Shown: positions 32,365 through 40,872 of the stretch, one piece after another | Layout: each line of letters starts with the position of its first letter | How positions within the stretch are numbered: position 1 is the stretch's first letter | Source of the DNA: Falsiroseomonas tokyonensis | Lineage (GTDB): Bacteria; Pseudomonadota; Alphaproteobacteria; Acetobacterales; Acetobacteraceae | Assembly: GCF_019024325.1 (NCBI RefSeq) | Contig: NZ_JAFNJS010000002.1 | Span: forward strand, 496,118 to 560,117 | Direction of reading: 5' to 3' | DNA: 64,000 nt | The notes under the pieces: model-generated | The model's input: the letters and a program-made list of their open reading frames with translations, nothing else | Database searches by the model: none | What the model was told of the DNA's origin: nothing | Made by a program: the position numbers and the translations under genes

Positions 32365-33426
32365 GTGAACAGGCGCACCCTTCTGCTCGGCACCGGCGCG
32401 GCCTTCGGAGCCGGGATGCTGAACGCCCGCGGCGCGATGGCCCAGTCGGCGACGATCACCGGCGCCGGCGCCACCTTCCCCCGGCCGGTCTATGAGCGCT
32501 GGGGCAATGCTGCCCGGCAGCCGACCGGCATCCAGCTGAACTACCAGTCCATCGGCTCGGGCGGTGGCATCAACCAGATCACCAACCGCACGGTGGATTT
32601 CGGCGCCACCGACGCGCCGCGCACCGTGGAGCAGCTGCGTGAGGGCAACCTGATGCAGTTCCCGACCGTCATGGGCTCGATCGTGCTGATCGTGAACCTG
32701 CCGGGCGTGGCCGATCGCCAGCTTCGCCTGACGCCGGAAGTGATCGCGGACATCTTCTTCGGCCGCCTGACGCGCTGGAACGACAGCCGCATCACCGAGC
32801 TGAACCGCAACCTGCGCATCCCGGGCCTGCCGATTTCCGTGGCCTATCGCGCCGATGCCTCCGGCACCACCTGGGGCTTCACCAACTATCTGGCGCGCGT
32901 GTCCTCCGCCTGGAAGGACGGCCCGGGCGCCGGCACCTCCATCCAGTGGCCGGCCGGCCAGGGCGCCCGCGGCAATGAAGGCGTCTCCAACGCCGTGCGC
33001 AACACCCCGGGCGCCATCGGCTATGCCGAGAATGCCTATGCGGTGGTGAACCGTCTGGTGACGACGCAGATCCGCAACAAGGCCGGCAATTTCGTCGAGC
33101 CGGTGCAGGCCACCTTCGTCGCCGCCGCCGATGCCGCCGACTGGTCGGTGCCGAACATGGCGCCGGATACGCTGGACCTGCCGGGCGCCAATGCCTGGCC
33201 GATGACGGTCGGCACCTATATCCTGCTGCCGACCAACCCGGCGGCCGATAAGGTCGAGGCGAGCCGCAACACGATGAAGTTCTTCGACTGGTGCTTCAAG
33301 AACGGCGACCAGATCGCCGGCCAGCTGGAATACATCCCGCTGCCGGAAAGCGTGACGAACGTGATCCGCCGCAACTGGGCCAGCATGGTCAAGACGCCCT
33401 CGGGCGAGGCCATCTGGACCGCCTGA
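32365..33426 (+). CDS. pstS: Phosphate ABC transporter, substrate-binding protein PstS
   Basis: A 353-residue high-affinity periplasmic phosphate receptor. NRRTLLLGTGAAFGAGMLNA then RGAMAQ is a Tat-like/Sec signal cut near residue 27. ITGAGATFPRPVYERWG and YQSIGSGGGINQITNRTVDFGATDAP (about residues 65-90) hold the phosphate-binding Ser, Gly and Asp residues. RADASGTTWGFTNYL (about 168-182) is the third binding segment. GTG 32365 follows GGAGAG and gives the correct signal peptide; the in-frame sequence upstream is the promoter region. It is the first gene of pstSCAB-phoU-phoB and is separated from pstC by a strong hairpin. Confidence 0.96.
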   Translation: MNRRTLLLGTGAAFGAGMLNARGAMAQSATITGAGATFPRPVYERWGNAARQPTGIQLNYQSIGSGGGINQITNRTVDFGATDAPRTVEQLREGNLMQFPTVMGSIVLIVNLPGVADRQLRLTPEVIADIFFGRLTRWNDSRITELNRNLRIPGLPISVAYRADASGTTWGFTNYLARVSSAWKDGPGAGTSIQWPAGQGARGNEGVSNAVRNTPGAIGYAENAYAVVNRLVTTQIRNKAGNFVEPVQATFVAAADAADWSVPNMAPDTLDLPGANAWPMTVGTYILLPTNPAADKVEASRNTMKFFDWCFKNGDQIAGQLEYIPLPESVTNVIRRNWASMVKTPSGEAIWTA

Positions 33427-33447
33427 GGCCTGGCTGCGTGAACCACA

Positions 33448-33470
33448 CCCCGGGCGCCCTGCGCCCGGGG
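33448..33470 (+). terminator. pstS-pstC intergenic hairpin
   Basis: CCCCGGGCGC-CCT-GCGCCCGGGG, a perfect 10-bp stem with a 3-nt loop, 22 nt after the pstS stop and followed by ATTTCG. It probably acts as a partial terminator or mRNA stabiliser that lets the receptor be made in excess over the membrane subunits. Confidence 0.65.
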
Positions 33471-33520
33471 ATTTCGCCTGACCTGAACGCCCGAACCGAA
33501 CTCCTGACCAGGACCCTGCC

Positions 33521-34504
33521 GTGAGCGACATGACGATGGGCGCGCGGGCCGCGCCGAAGCCAATCGGTCGGGGACGCGGGGTCGATATCGGGGATCTTCT
33601 GTTCGAATGGATGTGCCGCGGCGCGGGCATCCTGGTCCTGCTGCTGCTGGGCGGCATCATCGTCACGCTGTTCATCGGCGCGCTGCCGGCTTTCCGCGAA
33701 TTCGGCCTGGGCTTCCTGACCAGCACGGACTGGAACCCGGTGGAGGGGCGGGAGAATTACGGCGGCGCCGTCGCCATCTTCGGCACCGTCGCCTCCGCCA
33801 TCCTGGCCATCGTCTTCTCCGTCCCCGTGGCCTTCGGCATCGCCTTCTTCCTGACCGAGCTGGCGCCCGAGTGGCTGCGCCGCCCGGTGGGCACGGCGAT
33901 CGAGCTGCTGGCCGCCGTGCCCTCCATCATCTACGGCATGTGGGGCCTGTTCGTGGTGGTGCCCTTCGTGCAGATGCACATCCAGCTGGCGCTCGGCGAC
34001 TACCTCACCGCCATCCCGCTGCTGGGCTTCCTGTTCGAAAGCCGCTTCTTCGCCGGCACCTCGCTGTTCACCGCGGCCATCGTGCTGGCCATCATGATCC
34101 TGCCCTTCATCGCGGCCACCATGCGCGACGTCTTCCTGCAGGTGCCGCCGGTCTACAAGGAAAGCGCCTATGGCCTGGGCGCCACGCGGTGGGAGGTCGT
34201 GAAGGGCGTGGTGCTGCCCTATACGCGCATCTCCGTCGTCGGCGGCATCATGCTGGGGCTGGGCCGTGCGCTGGGCGAGACCATGGCGGTGACCTTCGTC
34301 ATCGGCAACGCGAACCGCATGCCGCAGAGCCTTTTCGACCCCTCCACCACCATCGCCTCCATCGTTGCCATGGAGTTCCCCGAGAGCCTGATGGGCAGCC
34401 TGAAGCAGTCGGCGCTGTTTGCGCTGGGCTTTTTGCTCTTCGTCATCTCCTTCCTGGTGCTGGCGGCCTCGCGCTACCTGCTCCGCTCCCGGCTGAAGGC
34501 CTGA
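33521..34504 (+). CDS. pstC: Phosphate ABC transporter permease PstC
   Basis: A 327-residue inner-membrane permease with about six helices. LGFLTSTDWNPVEGRENYGG near residue 65 is the PstC signature after helix 1. YGLGATRWEVVKGVVLPYTR (about 215-234) is the EAA loop that contacts PstB. It pairs with PstA to form the phosphate channel. The start is GTG 33521. An in-frame ATG four codons on is an alternative. The next gene, pstA, starts 3 nt after its stop. Confidence 0.95.
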   Translation: MSDMTMGARAAPKPIGRGRGVDIGDLLFEWMCRGAGILVLLLLGGIIVTLFIGALPAFREFGLGFLTSTDWNPVEGRENYGGAVAIFGTVASAILAIVFSVPVAFGIAFFLTELAPEWLRRPVGTAIELLAAVPSIIYGMWGLFVVVPFVQMHIQLALGDYLTAIPLLGFLFESRFFAGTSLFTAAIVLAIMILPFIAATMRDVFLQVPPVYKESAYGLGATRWEVVKGVVLPYTRISVVGGIMLGLGRALGETMAVTFVIGNANRMPQSLFDPSTTIASIVAMEFPESLMGSLKQSALFALGFLLFVISFLVLAASRYLLRSRLKA

Positions 34505-34507
34505 TCC

Positions 34508-35410
34508 ATGAGCAGCACGACCTTCCAGCCGGAGACGCGCGGCGTGGTCCGCCGCAGCCCGGCGCTCGCCTCGCGCCGCAAGATGGTGGACCTGACGGTC
34601 AAGTGGCTGTGCATGGCCGCCACGCTGATCGGCCTGTTCTTCCTGGCCTCCATCATGCTGACGCTGCTCTGGCGCGGCCTGGTGGCGCTGGACTGGACGG
34701 TGCTGACCGAGGAATTCCGCCCGACGCGCTATGGCGACGACACCGCGCCCAAGGGCGGGCTGGTGCATGCCATCATCGGCAGCCTGATCCAGACCGCCAT
34801 CGGCACCGCCATCGGCACGCCGATCGGCCTGCTGGTGGGCACCTACCTGTCCGAATATGCGCGGGGCTCGGTGCTGGGCAATGTGCTGCGCTTCGTCTCC
34901 GACGTGCTGCTCTCCGCGCCCTCCATCCTGATCGGCCTGTTCATCTACCAGCTGGTGGTGCTGCCCATGGGCGGCTTCTCCGGCATTGCCGGCGCGCTGG
35001 CACTGGCCATCATCGTCATCCCCGTGGTGGTCCGCACCACGGAGGACATGCTGCAGCTGATCCCGAATACGCTGCGCGAGGCGGTGATCGGGCTCGGCGC
35101 GCCGAAGTGGAAGATGATCACGCTGGTCTGCTACAAGGCCGCAGCGTCCGGCATCCTTACCGGCATCCTGCTGGCGGTGGCGCGCATCGCCGGAGAGACG
35201 GCGCCGCTGCTGCTGACCAGCTTCGGCAACAATGTCACCAGCTTCGACCTGACCCGCGCCATGGCCAGCCTGCCGATCGCCATCTACCAGCAGGCCAATT
35301 CCGGCTTCCCCGACCTGATCCAGATCGCGTGGTCCGGCGCGCTGCTCATCACGCTGGGCGTGCTTGCCATCAACATCATTGCCCGCGCCGTGCTGCGCGG
35401 GCGCAACTGA
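34508..35410 (+). CDS. pstA: Phosphate ABC transporter permease PstA
   Basis: A 300-residue permease, the partner of PstC. Its periplasmic entry segment is [45 protein letters not shown] and [22 protein letters not shown] lead into the EAA loop [20 protein letters not shown] (about residues 195-214). [18 protein letters not shown] is a PstA hallmark. It acts in the inner membrane to import phosphate with ATP hydrolysis by PstB. Confidence 0.95.
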   Translation: MSSTTFQPETRGVVRRSPALASRRKMVDLTVKWLCMAATLIGLFFLASIMLTLLWRGLVALDWTVLTEEFRPTRYGDDTAPKGGLVHAIIGSLIQTAIGTAIGTPIGLLVGTYLSEYARGSVLGNVLRFVSDVLLSAPSILIGLFIYQLVVLPMGGFSGIAGALALAIIVIPVVVRTTEDMLQLIPNTLREAVIGLGAPKWKMITLVCYKAAASGILTGILLAVARIAGETAPLLLTSFGNNVTSFDLTRAMASLPIAIYQQANSGFPDLIQIAWSGALLITLGVLAINIIARAVLRGRN

Positions 35411-35429
35411 GCCAGGAAGGGAAGGCCCG

Positions 35430-36266
35430 ATGGGCTCGACGACCGAACAGACCGCCGCCAGCGCCCCCGGCTTCGGCGGCATGCAGGCCCGCTCCGCCGA
35501 GGCGCTGAACGCGCAGGCGCGCATCTCCGTCCGCAACCTCGATTTCTACTACGGCACCAACAAGGCGCTGAAGGGCATCAACCTCGACCTGCCGGACCGG
35601 CAGGTGACGGGCATGATCGGCCCCTCCGGCTGCGGCAAGTCCACGCTGCTGCGTGTGCTGAACCGGATGTACAGCCTGTACCCGGGCCAGCGCGCGGAAG
35701 GCGAGGTGCTGATGGACGGGCGCAACATGATCGACGCCTCGGTCGATCTGAACGAGCTGCGCGCCAAGGTCGGCATGGTCTTCCAGAAGCCCACGCCTTT
35801 CCCGATGACGATCTACGACAACATCGCCTTCGGCATCAAACTGCACGAGAAGCTGCCGAAGTCCGAGATGGACGACCGGGTGGAATGGGCGCTGACGCGC
35901 GCGGCCATCTGGACCGAGGTGAAGGACCGGCTGCAATCCTCCGCCATGGGCCTGTCGGGCGGCCAGCAGCAGCGGCTGTGCATCGCGCGCTCCATCGCCG
36001 TGCGGCCGGAGGTGATGTTGTTCGACGAGCCGACCAGCGCGCTGGACCCGATCAGCACGCTGAAGATCGAGGAGCTGATCGACGAGCTGAAGCGCGACTT
36101 CACCATCTGCATCGTCACCCACAACATGCAGCAGGCCGCACGCTGCGCCGACCAGGTGGCCTTCTTCTACCTCGGCGAGCTGGTCGAGGTGGCGCCCGCC
36201 GCGCAGCTCTTCACCGCGCCGCGCGAGAAGCGCACGCAGGAATACATCACGGGCCGGTTCGGCTGA
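35430..36266 (+). CDS. pstB: Phosphate ABC transporter ATP-binding protein PstB
   Basis: A 278-residue ABC ATPase. Walker A is GPSGCGKS (64-71), the Q loop is [10 protein letters not shown], the signature is [21 protein letters not shown], Walker B is [12 protein letters not shown], and the H loop is [12 protein letters not shown]. The FQKPxPFPMSIYDN-like block is diagnostic for PstB. ATG 35430 has AGGAAGGGAAGG upstream; the open frame before it overlaps pstA and is ignored. Its N-terminus is about 28 residues longer than in E. coli PstB. Confidence 0.97.
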   Translation: MGSTTEQTAASAPGFGGMQARSAEALNAQARISVRNLDFYYGTNKALKGINLDLPDRQVTGMIGPSGCGKSTLLRVLNRMYSLYPGQRAEGEVLMDGRNMIDASVDLNELRAKVGMVFQKPTPFPMTIYDNIAFGIKLHEKLPKSEMDDRVEWALTRAAIWTEVKDRLQSSAMGLSGGQQQRLCIARSIAVRPEVMLFDEPTSALDPISTLKIEELIDELKRDFTICIVTHNMQQAARCADQVAFFYLGELVEVAPAAQLFTAPREKRTQEYITGRFG

Positions 36267-36277
36267 GGAGCAGGCAG

Positions 36278-37003
36278 ATGCCCATGGAAACCCAGTCCGA
36301 CCACATCGTGCGGTCCTACGACGAGCAGCTGCGCCGCGTGCGCGACATGCTCGCCCGCATGGGCGGCCTGGCGGAGCGCCAGGTGAATGACGCGACCGTG
36401 GCGCTGGTGCGTCGGGACGCCGCGCTGGCGGCGGAGGTGATCGGCCGCGACGCCGCGCTGGACCAGCTGGAGCGCGAGATCGAAGCCTTCTGCATCCGCA
36501 TCCTGGCCACCCGCCAGCCCATGGCGATCGACCTGCGCTTCATCGTGGCCGCCATGAAGGTGGCGCACAACCTGGAGCGCATCGGCGACTATGCCCGCAA
36601 TGCCGCCAAGCGCAGCATCGTGGTGGGGCAGCAGCCGATCCTCGGCAGCCTGAACGGCTTTTCCCGCATGGCGCGCCTGGTGCAGGAAAACCTGAAGGCC
36701 GCGATCGACGCGCTGGTGAACGACGATGCCGAGGCCGCGGCGCGGGTCTGGGGCAATGATGAGCCGGTGGACGATGTCTACAACGGCATCTTCCGCGAGA
36801 TGCTGACCTTCATGATGGAGGACCCGCGCAACATCACCGCGGCCACGCATCTGCTCTTCATCGCCAAGAACCTGGAACGCATCGGCGACCATGCGACCAA
36901 CATCGCCGAGACGGTGCATTACGCCGTGCGCGGCGACAGCCTGCCGGATGAGCGGCCCAAGGCGGACAGCTCCGCCTATGCCGTGGTCCGGCCGCCCGAG
37001 TAA
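36278..37003 (+). CDS. phoU: Phosphate transport system regulator PhoU
   Basis: A 241-residue all-helical PhoU made of two three-helix bundles. Each has the metal-binding pattern: DLRFIVAAMKVAHNLERIGDYARN (about residues 84-107) and HLLFIAKNLERIGDHATNIAE (about 190-210). PhoU couples PstSCAB activity to the histidine kinase PhoR, represses the Pho regulon when phosphate is ample and limits Pst uptake. It starts 11 nt after the pstB stop with GAGGAG upstream. Confidence 0.96.
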   Translation: MPMETQSDHIVRSYDEQLRRVRDMLARMGGLAERQVNDATVALVRRDAALAAEVIGRDAALDQLEREIEAFCIRILATRQPMAIDLRFIVAAMKVAHNLERIGDYARNAAKRSIVVGQQPILGSLNGFSRMARLVQENLKAAIDALVNDDAEAAARVWGNDEPVDDVYNGIFREMLTFMMEDPRNITAATHLLFIAKNLERIGDHATNIAETVHYAVRGDSLPDERPKADSSAYAVVRPPE

Positions 37004-37015
37004 GGGAACGCCCCC

Positions 37016-37729
37016 ATGCCCGAAGCCATCGGCAGCCTCGCCAAACCCACCATCCTGGTGGTGGAGGACGAGGCCCCCCTGCTGACGCTGCTGCGCTACA
37101 ACCTGGAGAAGCAGGGTTTCCGCGTCGAGGAAGCGACCGATGGCCAGGAGGCGCTGATGCGCGTGGCCGAGGGCAAGCCCGACCTGATCCTGCTCGACTG
37201 GATGCTGCCGGCGCTCTCAGGCCTCGAGGTCTGCCGGCAGATCCGCCGGCGGCCCAATACCCGCGACCTGCCCATTATCATGGTCACCGCCCGCACGGAG
37301 GACCAGGACGCGGTGCGTGCACTGGATACCGGGGCGGACGACTATATCTCGAAGCCCTTCGTCATGGACGCACTGCTGGCGCGAATCCGCGCCCTGCTGC
37401 GGCGGTCGGGCGCCGTGCCGGTGAAGGGGCGGCTGAGCTACCGCGACCTGGTGATGGACCAGGACGCGCATCGCGTGACGCGCGGCAGCCGGTCGCTGCA
37501 CCTGGGCCCCACCGAATACCGGCTGCTGGAATTCTTCCTGCAGCATCCGGGCCGCGTCTTCACCCGCGAACAGCTGCTGGATGCCGTCTGGGGCCGCGAC
37601 ATCCATGTGGAGCCGCGCACGGTGGACGTGCATATCCGCCGCCTGCGCAAGGCGGTGAACGGCGACAACGAGGCGGATATCATCCGCACCGTCCGCTCCG
37701 CCGGCTACGCGCTGGACGTCGAGGAGTAG
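37016..37729 (+). CDS. phoB: Phosphate regulon response regulator PhoB
   Basis: A 237-residue OmpR/PhoB-class regulator. The receiver domain has DE at 18-19, the phosphoacceptor D61 in LLDWMLP, T91 in VTARTED and K113 in YISKPF. The winged-helix effector domain (about residues 135-237) ends PRTVDVHIRRLRKAVNGD and IRTVRSAGYAL. Phosphorylated PhoB binds the CTGTCAT-type boxes seen at 31373 and 32248. The kinase gene phoR is not in the window, unlike the phoR-pst-phoU-phoB order common in alphaproteobacteria. Confidence 0.95.
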   Translation: MPEAIGSLAKPTILVVEDEAPLLTLLRYNLEKQGFRVEEATDGQEALMRVAEGKPDLILLDWMLPALSGLEVCRQIRRRPNTRDLPIIMVTARTEDQDAVRALDTGADDYISKPFVMDALLARIRALLRRSGAVPVKGRLSYRDLVMDQDAHRVTRGSRSLHLGPTEYRLLEFFLQHPGRVFTREQLLDAVWGRDIHVEPRTVDVHIRRLRKAVNGDNEADIIRTVRSAGYALDVEE

Positions 37730-37738
37730 GCGTCCGGC

Positions 37739-39463
37739 TCACGCCTCCCGCAGCGCGCCCTCCGCGACACGCAACTGCCGCCCGTGGAAGGCGGCGACGG
37801 CCGGGCGGTGGGCGATGGACAGCACGCCGGCGCCCGGCAGCCGTTCCGAGACCAGCCGGTACAGCGCAGCCTCCGCCGCCGGGTCCAGGCTGGCGGTGGC
37901 CTCGTCCAGGAACAGGAAGTCGGGCTTGGCCAGCAGGGCGCGCGCGAAGGCCAGGCGCTGCTGCTCGCCGCCTGACAGGCGCCGGTCCCAGGCATCCTCC
38001 AGATCCAGCCGGTCCTGCAGATGGCCGAGGCCCACGGCCTCCAACGCCTCCCGCACCGCGGCATCCGGCACCAGGGCGGCGTCCAGCGGGTAGCAGACGG
38101 CGCGGCGCAGGCTGCCCAGCGGCAGGTAGGGGCGCTGCGGCAGGAACAGCGCGCGGGCGCCATCCGGCACATGCACCTGGCCATGGCCGAAGGGCCAGAT
38201 GCCGGCGATGGCGCGGAACAGCGTGGACTTGCCGCTGCCGGAGGCGCCGGAGATCAGCACCGCCTCGCCCTTCTCCAGTCGCAGCGTGGCATCGCGCAGC
38301 AGCACGCGGCCATCCGGCAGGCTCAGCGTGGCGCCGGTGAGCGTCACGGCCGCATCCCCGCCCGGCACCGGCCGCGGGCCGCTGGCGCTGGCGCGGGCCG
38401 CGGCGATGGCCCGGCGGAAACCGGTCAGCCGTTCCACCGTGGCGCGCCATTCGGTCAGGCGTGCGTAGTTCTCGACGAACCAGGACAGGGCGCCCTGCAC
38501 CTGGCCGAAAGCGCTGCTGGTCTGGATCAGCCCGCCGAGCGGGATGGTCCCGGCGAAATAGGCCGGCGCCGCCACCACGATGGGGAAGATGCTGGCCACC
38601 TGGGTAAAGCCGGCGGTGAAGAAGGTGAGCCGCTTGGTGGCGGTCATGATGGCCCACCAGTTCTCGGTCAGCGCCTGGAAGCGGGTCAGCAGGCCGCGCT
38701 TCTCGTCCGCCTCGCCATTATGCAGCGCGATGCCCTCGACATTGTCGCGCAGCCGCACCAGGGCGTAGCGGAAATCGGCCTCTACCCGCTGTTGCAGGAA
38801 GTTCAGCCGGATCAGCGGCCGGCCGATGAGATGGGCGAGCCAGGTGCCCAGCGCGGAATAGATCAGCGCCACCCAGACCATGTAGCCGGGAATCGAGACG
38901 CCGAAGACCTCGAGCGGGCCGGAGAGCGACCAGAGCACGAAGACGAAGGAGAACAGCGTCACCAGGCTCGACATCAGGCCGAGGCCCAGCGTCAGCGTAT
39001 CGTCGACGAAAAGCCGCAGGTCATCGGCCACGCGCTGGTCGGGATTGTCGGTGGCGGGGTCGGTCAGCGCGATGCGGTAATAGGCGCGGTCGGCCAGCCA
39101 GTTGTCCAGGTAGTCGCGCGTCAGCCAGCGGCGCCAGCGGATCTGCAGCGCCTGCTGCAGGTACAGCGCATAGACCGCGATCAGGATATAGGCCACGGCG
39201 AGGACGGAGAAGCCGGGGAACCAGGTGCCCGCGGCTTCCCCGCCAAGGAAGATCAGCGACCAGAAGGCGCCGGCATCCTTCGCCTCTAGCGCATTGTAGA
39301 AGGCGCGCTGCCAATAGGTCAGCAGCACCGTCATGCCGACCAGCGACAGGTTCAGCACCACCACCGCCGCCAGCAACAGCCGGGCCCGGCCCCTTTCCTC
39401 GCTGGTCCAGTAGGGGCGCGTCAGCGCCCAGGCATCGCGGAGGAAGGGGCCGATGCGGCGCAT
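37739..39463 (-). CDS. ABC transporter fused permease/ATP-binding protein, SbmA/BacA-like (YddA type)
   Basis: A 574-residue half-transporter of the ABC_membrane_2 / SbmA-BacA fold. The N-terminal membrane domain (about residues 1-340) has the family segment YWTSEERGRARLLLAAVVVLNL, TYWQRAFYNALEAKD and WRRWLTRDYLDNWLADRAYYR. The ATPase domain (about 370-574) has Walker A GASGSGKS, the signature LSGGEQQRLAFARAL and Walker B FLFLDEATASLD. Homologues (YddA, Rv1819c, and BacA-related BclA) import or export peptides, vitamin B12 or very-long-chain lipids. It is the last gene of a minus-strand operon starting at 41861 and is convergent with phoB, 9 nt apart. Confidence 0.9.
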   Translation of the reverse strand: MRRIGPFLRDAWALTRPYWTSEERGRARLLLAAVVVLNLSLVGMTVLLTYWQRAFYNALEAKDAGAFWSLIFLGGEAAGTWFPGFSVLAVAYILIAVYALYLQQALQIRWRRWLTRDYLDNWLADRAYYRIALTDPATDNPDQRVADDLRLFVDDTLTLGLGLMSSLVTLFSFVFVLWSLSGPLEVFGVSIPGYMVWVALIYSALGTWLAHLIGRPLIRLNFLQQRVEADFRYALVRLRDNVEGIALHNGEADEKRGLLTRFQALTENWWAIMTATKRLTFFTAGFTQVASIFPIVVAAPAYFAGTIPLGGLIQTSSAFGQVQGALSWFVENYARLTEWRATVERLTGFRRAIAAARASASGPRPVPGGDAAVTLTGATLSLPDGRVLLRDATLRLEKGEAVLISGASGSGKSTLFRAIAGIWPFGHGQVHVPDGARALFLPQRPYLPLGSLRRAVCYPLDAALVPDAAVREALEAVGLGHLQDRLDLEDAWDRRLSGGEQQRLAFARALLAKPDFLFLDEATASLDPAAEAALYRLVSERLPGAGVLSIAHRPAVAAFHGRQLRVAEGALREA

Positions 39464-39487
39464 GCGAAGATATCCATGGGCAAGGTG

Positions 39488-39934
39488 TCAGGCTGTGCGC
39501 AGCGCCTCATCCAGCCTGGCGCGCCAGGCGCGGAGTCGGCGCAGGTTCACGCCGAAGTCGTAATAGCCGAGCAGGCTGCGCGAATACAGGAAGACGCCGG
39601 ACCCGCCCACCAGCGGCACCACCTGGCCCTGCACCAGGTCCGGGAAATTGCCGAGGCGCGACCGCACCACCCATTGCACCTGCCGCCGGTCCGGCCATTC
39701 CGCCACCTTCCAGCAACGCTCCACCGGCTCCCCCAGCATGCGCAGCGCGGCCCAGGCGGCTTCCGCGGAAACGGGCAGCAGCGGCAGGCCGATATGCTTC
39801 TGGCTGGTCGTGCCGGGCGGGGCGAGGAGCGCGGCATTGGGCGAGGCGGGCAGCACCAGCCGGGTGAAGTCCAGCGGCTCCGCCGCCGGAAGCCCGGCCG
39901 CGCCACGGCCGCGCAGCAGCGCCGCGGCGCTCAT
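39488..39934 (-). CDS. DUF1499 family protein
   Basis: A 148-residue soluble protein. LPASPNAALLAPPG (about residues 28-41) takes the place of the usual CPxSPNCV start of DUF1499. The end SRSLLGYYDFGVNLRRLRAWRARL is the clear family closing motif (RS-x-x-GY-x-D-x-GVN-x-x-R). VQWVVRSRLGNFPDLVQGQVV is the middle strand set. The family is uncharacterised. No lipobox or signal is seen, although relatives are often lipoproteins. It overlaps the DUF3253 gene by 4 nt. Confidence 0.75.
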   Translation of the reverse strand: MSAAALLRGRGAAGLPAAEPLDFTRLVLPASPNAALLAPPGTTSQKHIGLPLLPVSAEAAWAALRMLGEPVERCWKVAEWPDRRQVQWVVRSRLGNFPDLVQGQVVPLVGGSGVFLYSRSLLGYYDFGVNLRRLRAWRARLDEALRTA

Positions 39935-40203
39935 GCCGCACCGCCGTCGCGCGGGGCGCGCAGGCGGATGACACCGCGGATCTCGGTCTCCGTTCCCACC
40001 GGCTTGCCCTTGCGCAGCACCTCCAGCTGCCCGGCGCGGGCCAGGCGGATGGCGGCGGCGCGGATCGGGCCCATCAGCCGGCGCCAGGCTTCCTCCTCCG
40101 GCGCCAGGGCGCGGGCCACTTCGCTGGGGCAGATGCTTTTGGCCGGGCCGCGCAGGGCGGTCTGGCGGAGGATTTCGGCGGTGATCGCTTCGGGGGAGGT
40201 CAT
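39931..40203 (-). CDS. DUF3253 family small protein
   Basis: A 90-residue protein predicted to be a compact winged-helix-like domain. It runs from ITAEILRQTALRGPAKSICP through SEVARALAPEEEAWRRLMGP and IRAAAIRLARAGQLEVLRKG to a final IRGVIRLR. This SICPSEVAR plus AGxLEVxRKG layout is the DUF3253 signature. The fold is compatible with nucleic-acid binding, which is unproven. It sits between the PNPOx-like gene (54 nt upstream) and the DUF1499 gene (ATGA overlap). Confidence 0.8.
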   Translation of the reverse strand: MTSPEAITAEILRQTALRGPAKSICPSEVARALAPEEEAWRRLMGPIRAAAIRLARAGQLEVLRKGKPVGTETEIRGVIRLRAPRDGGAA

Positions 40204-40257
40204 GGCTGCCTTGCTAGAGCATTTTGCAGCCGGGCGGAAAGACGGCCGCGGCGGCGG

Positions 40258-40872
40258 TCATGGCACCAGCCAGCCGGCGGCGGGCGGCTGCCCCTCCGGC
40301 CAGGTGAACAGCGCCCGCCGATGCCCGGCCGCGGCCAGGTGCAGCCATTCCAGACGGACCACCTGCAGTCGCAGCACGCAGAAATTGGGCCAGCCTGCCG
40401 CGCTGTCGGTCGGCGCCGGCGGTGGGGCGGGGCACGGGGTGCCGGGGGCGGGTTCGATCGCGTAGCAGCGGCGGCTGAAGTCATGGCTGCCGGCCCAGGC
40501 GGCCTCCGCCACCGCATCGGCCCGGTGCAGCGTCACGCGCCCGGCCAGGCGCAGCTGGATGGCGGCCGCGGGGTCGTAGAAATGCAGCGCGGCGCGCGGA
40601 TCGGAGGCCAGCTCCGCCACCTTGCCGGCGCGGCTGTCGCTGTGCAGGCGCAGGCGGCGCGCCCCCGCCTCGAAGCCGCGCAGCACCACGGATCGCGCGG
40701 CGGGGAAGCCATCCGCGCCCGCCGTCGCCAGGGTCGGCGTATGGAAGGCATAGCGCCGATCCGCCACGCCGCGGGCGAGCAGCGCGAAGGCCTCGGCAAG
40801 GGTCGCCTGGAGGTCCGGCGCCCCCCTTAGCGCCTCCGGCGTCCCCCTAAGCGCCTCCGGCGTGGGGCTCAT
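40258..40872 (-). CDS. Pyridoxamine 5'-phosphate oxidase-like FMN-binding protein
   Basis: A 204-residue split-barrel flavoprotein. AFHTPTLATAGADGFPAARSVVLRGF (about residues 43-68) and RRLRLHSDSRAGKVAELASDPRAALHFYDP (about 73-102) match the general-stress/PNPOx family FMN pocket. The C-terminus (VVRLEWLHLAAAGHRRALF) matches the PNPOx dimer segment. It lacks several PLP-contacting residues of PdxH, so a flavin-dependent reductase or oxidase of another substrate is more likely. The N-terminus contains a short repeat, EALRGTPEALRGAP, from a local duplication. It overlaps the upstream FAD gene by 4 nt. Confidence 0.8.
   Translation of the reverse strand: MSPTPEALRGTPEALRGAPDLQATLAEAFALLARGVADRRYAFHTPTLATAGADGFPAARSVVLRGFEAGARRLRLHSDSRAGKVAELASDPRAALHFYDPAAAIQLRLAGRVTLHRADAVAEAAWAGSHDFSRRCYAIEPAPGTPCPAPPPAPTDSAAGWPNFCVLRLQVVRLEWLHLAAAGHRRALFTWPEGQPPAAGWLVP

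Noticed and set aside
33389-35536. 715-codon minus-strand frame opposite pstC and pstA
   Set aside because: His/Gln/Asp-rich shadow sequence opposite two certain genes.
40805-40866. Short GCGCCTCCGGCGT repeats that looked like a small satellite
   Set aside because: They are inside the PNPOx-like gene and encode the duplicated EALRGTP peptide. A local in-frame duplication explains them.
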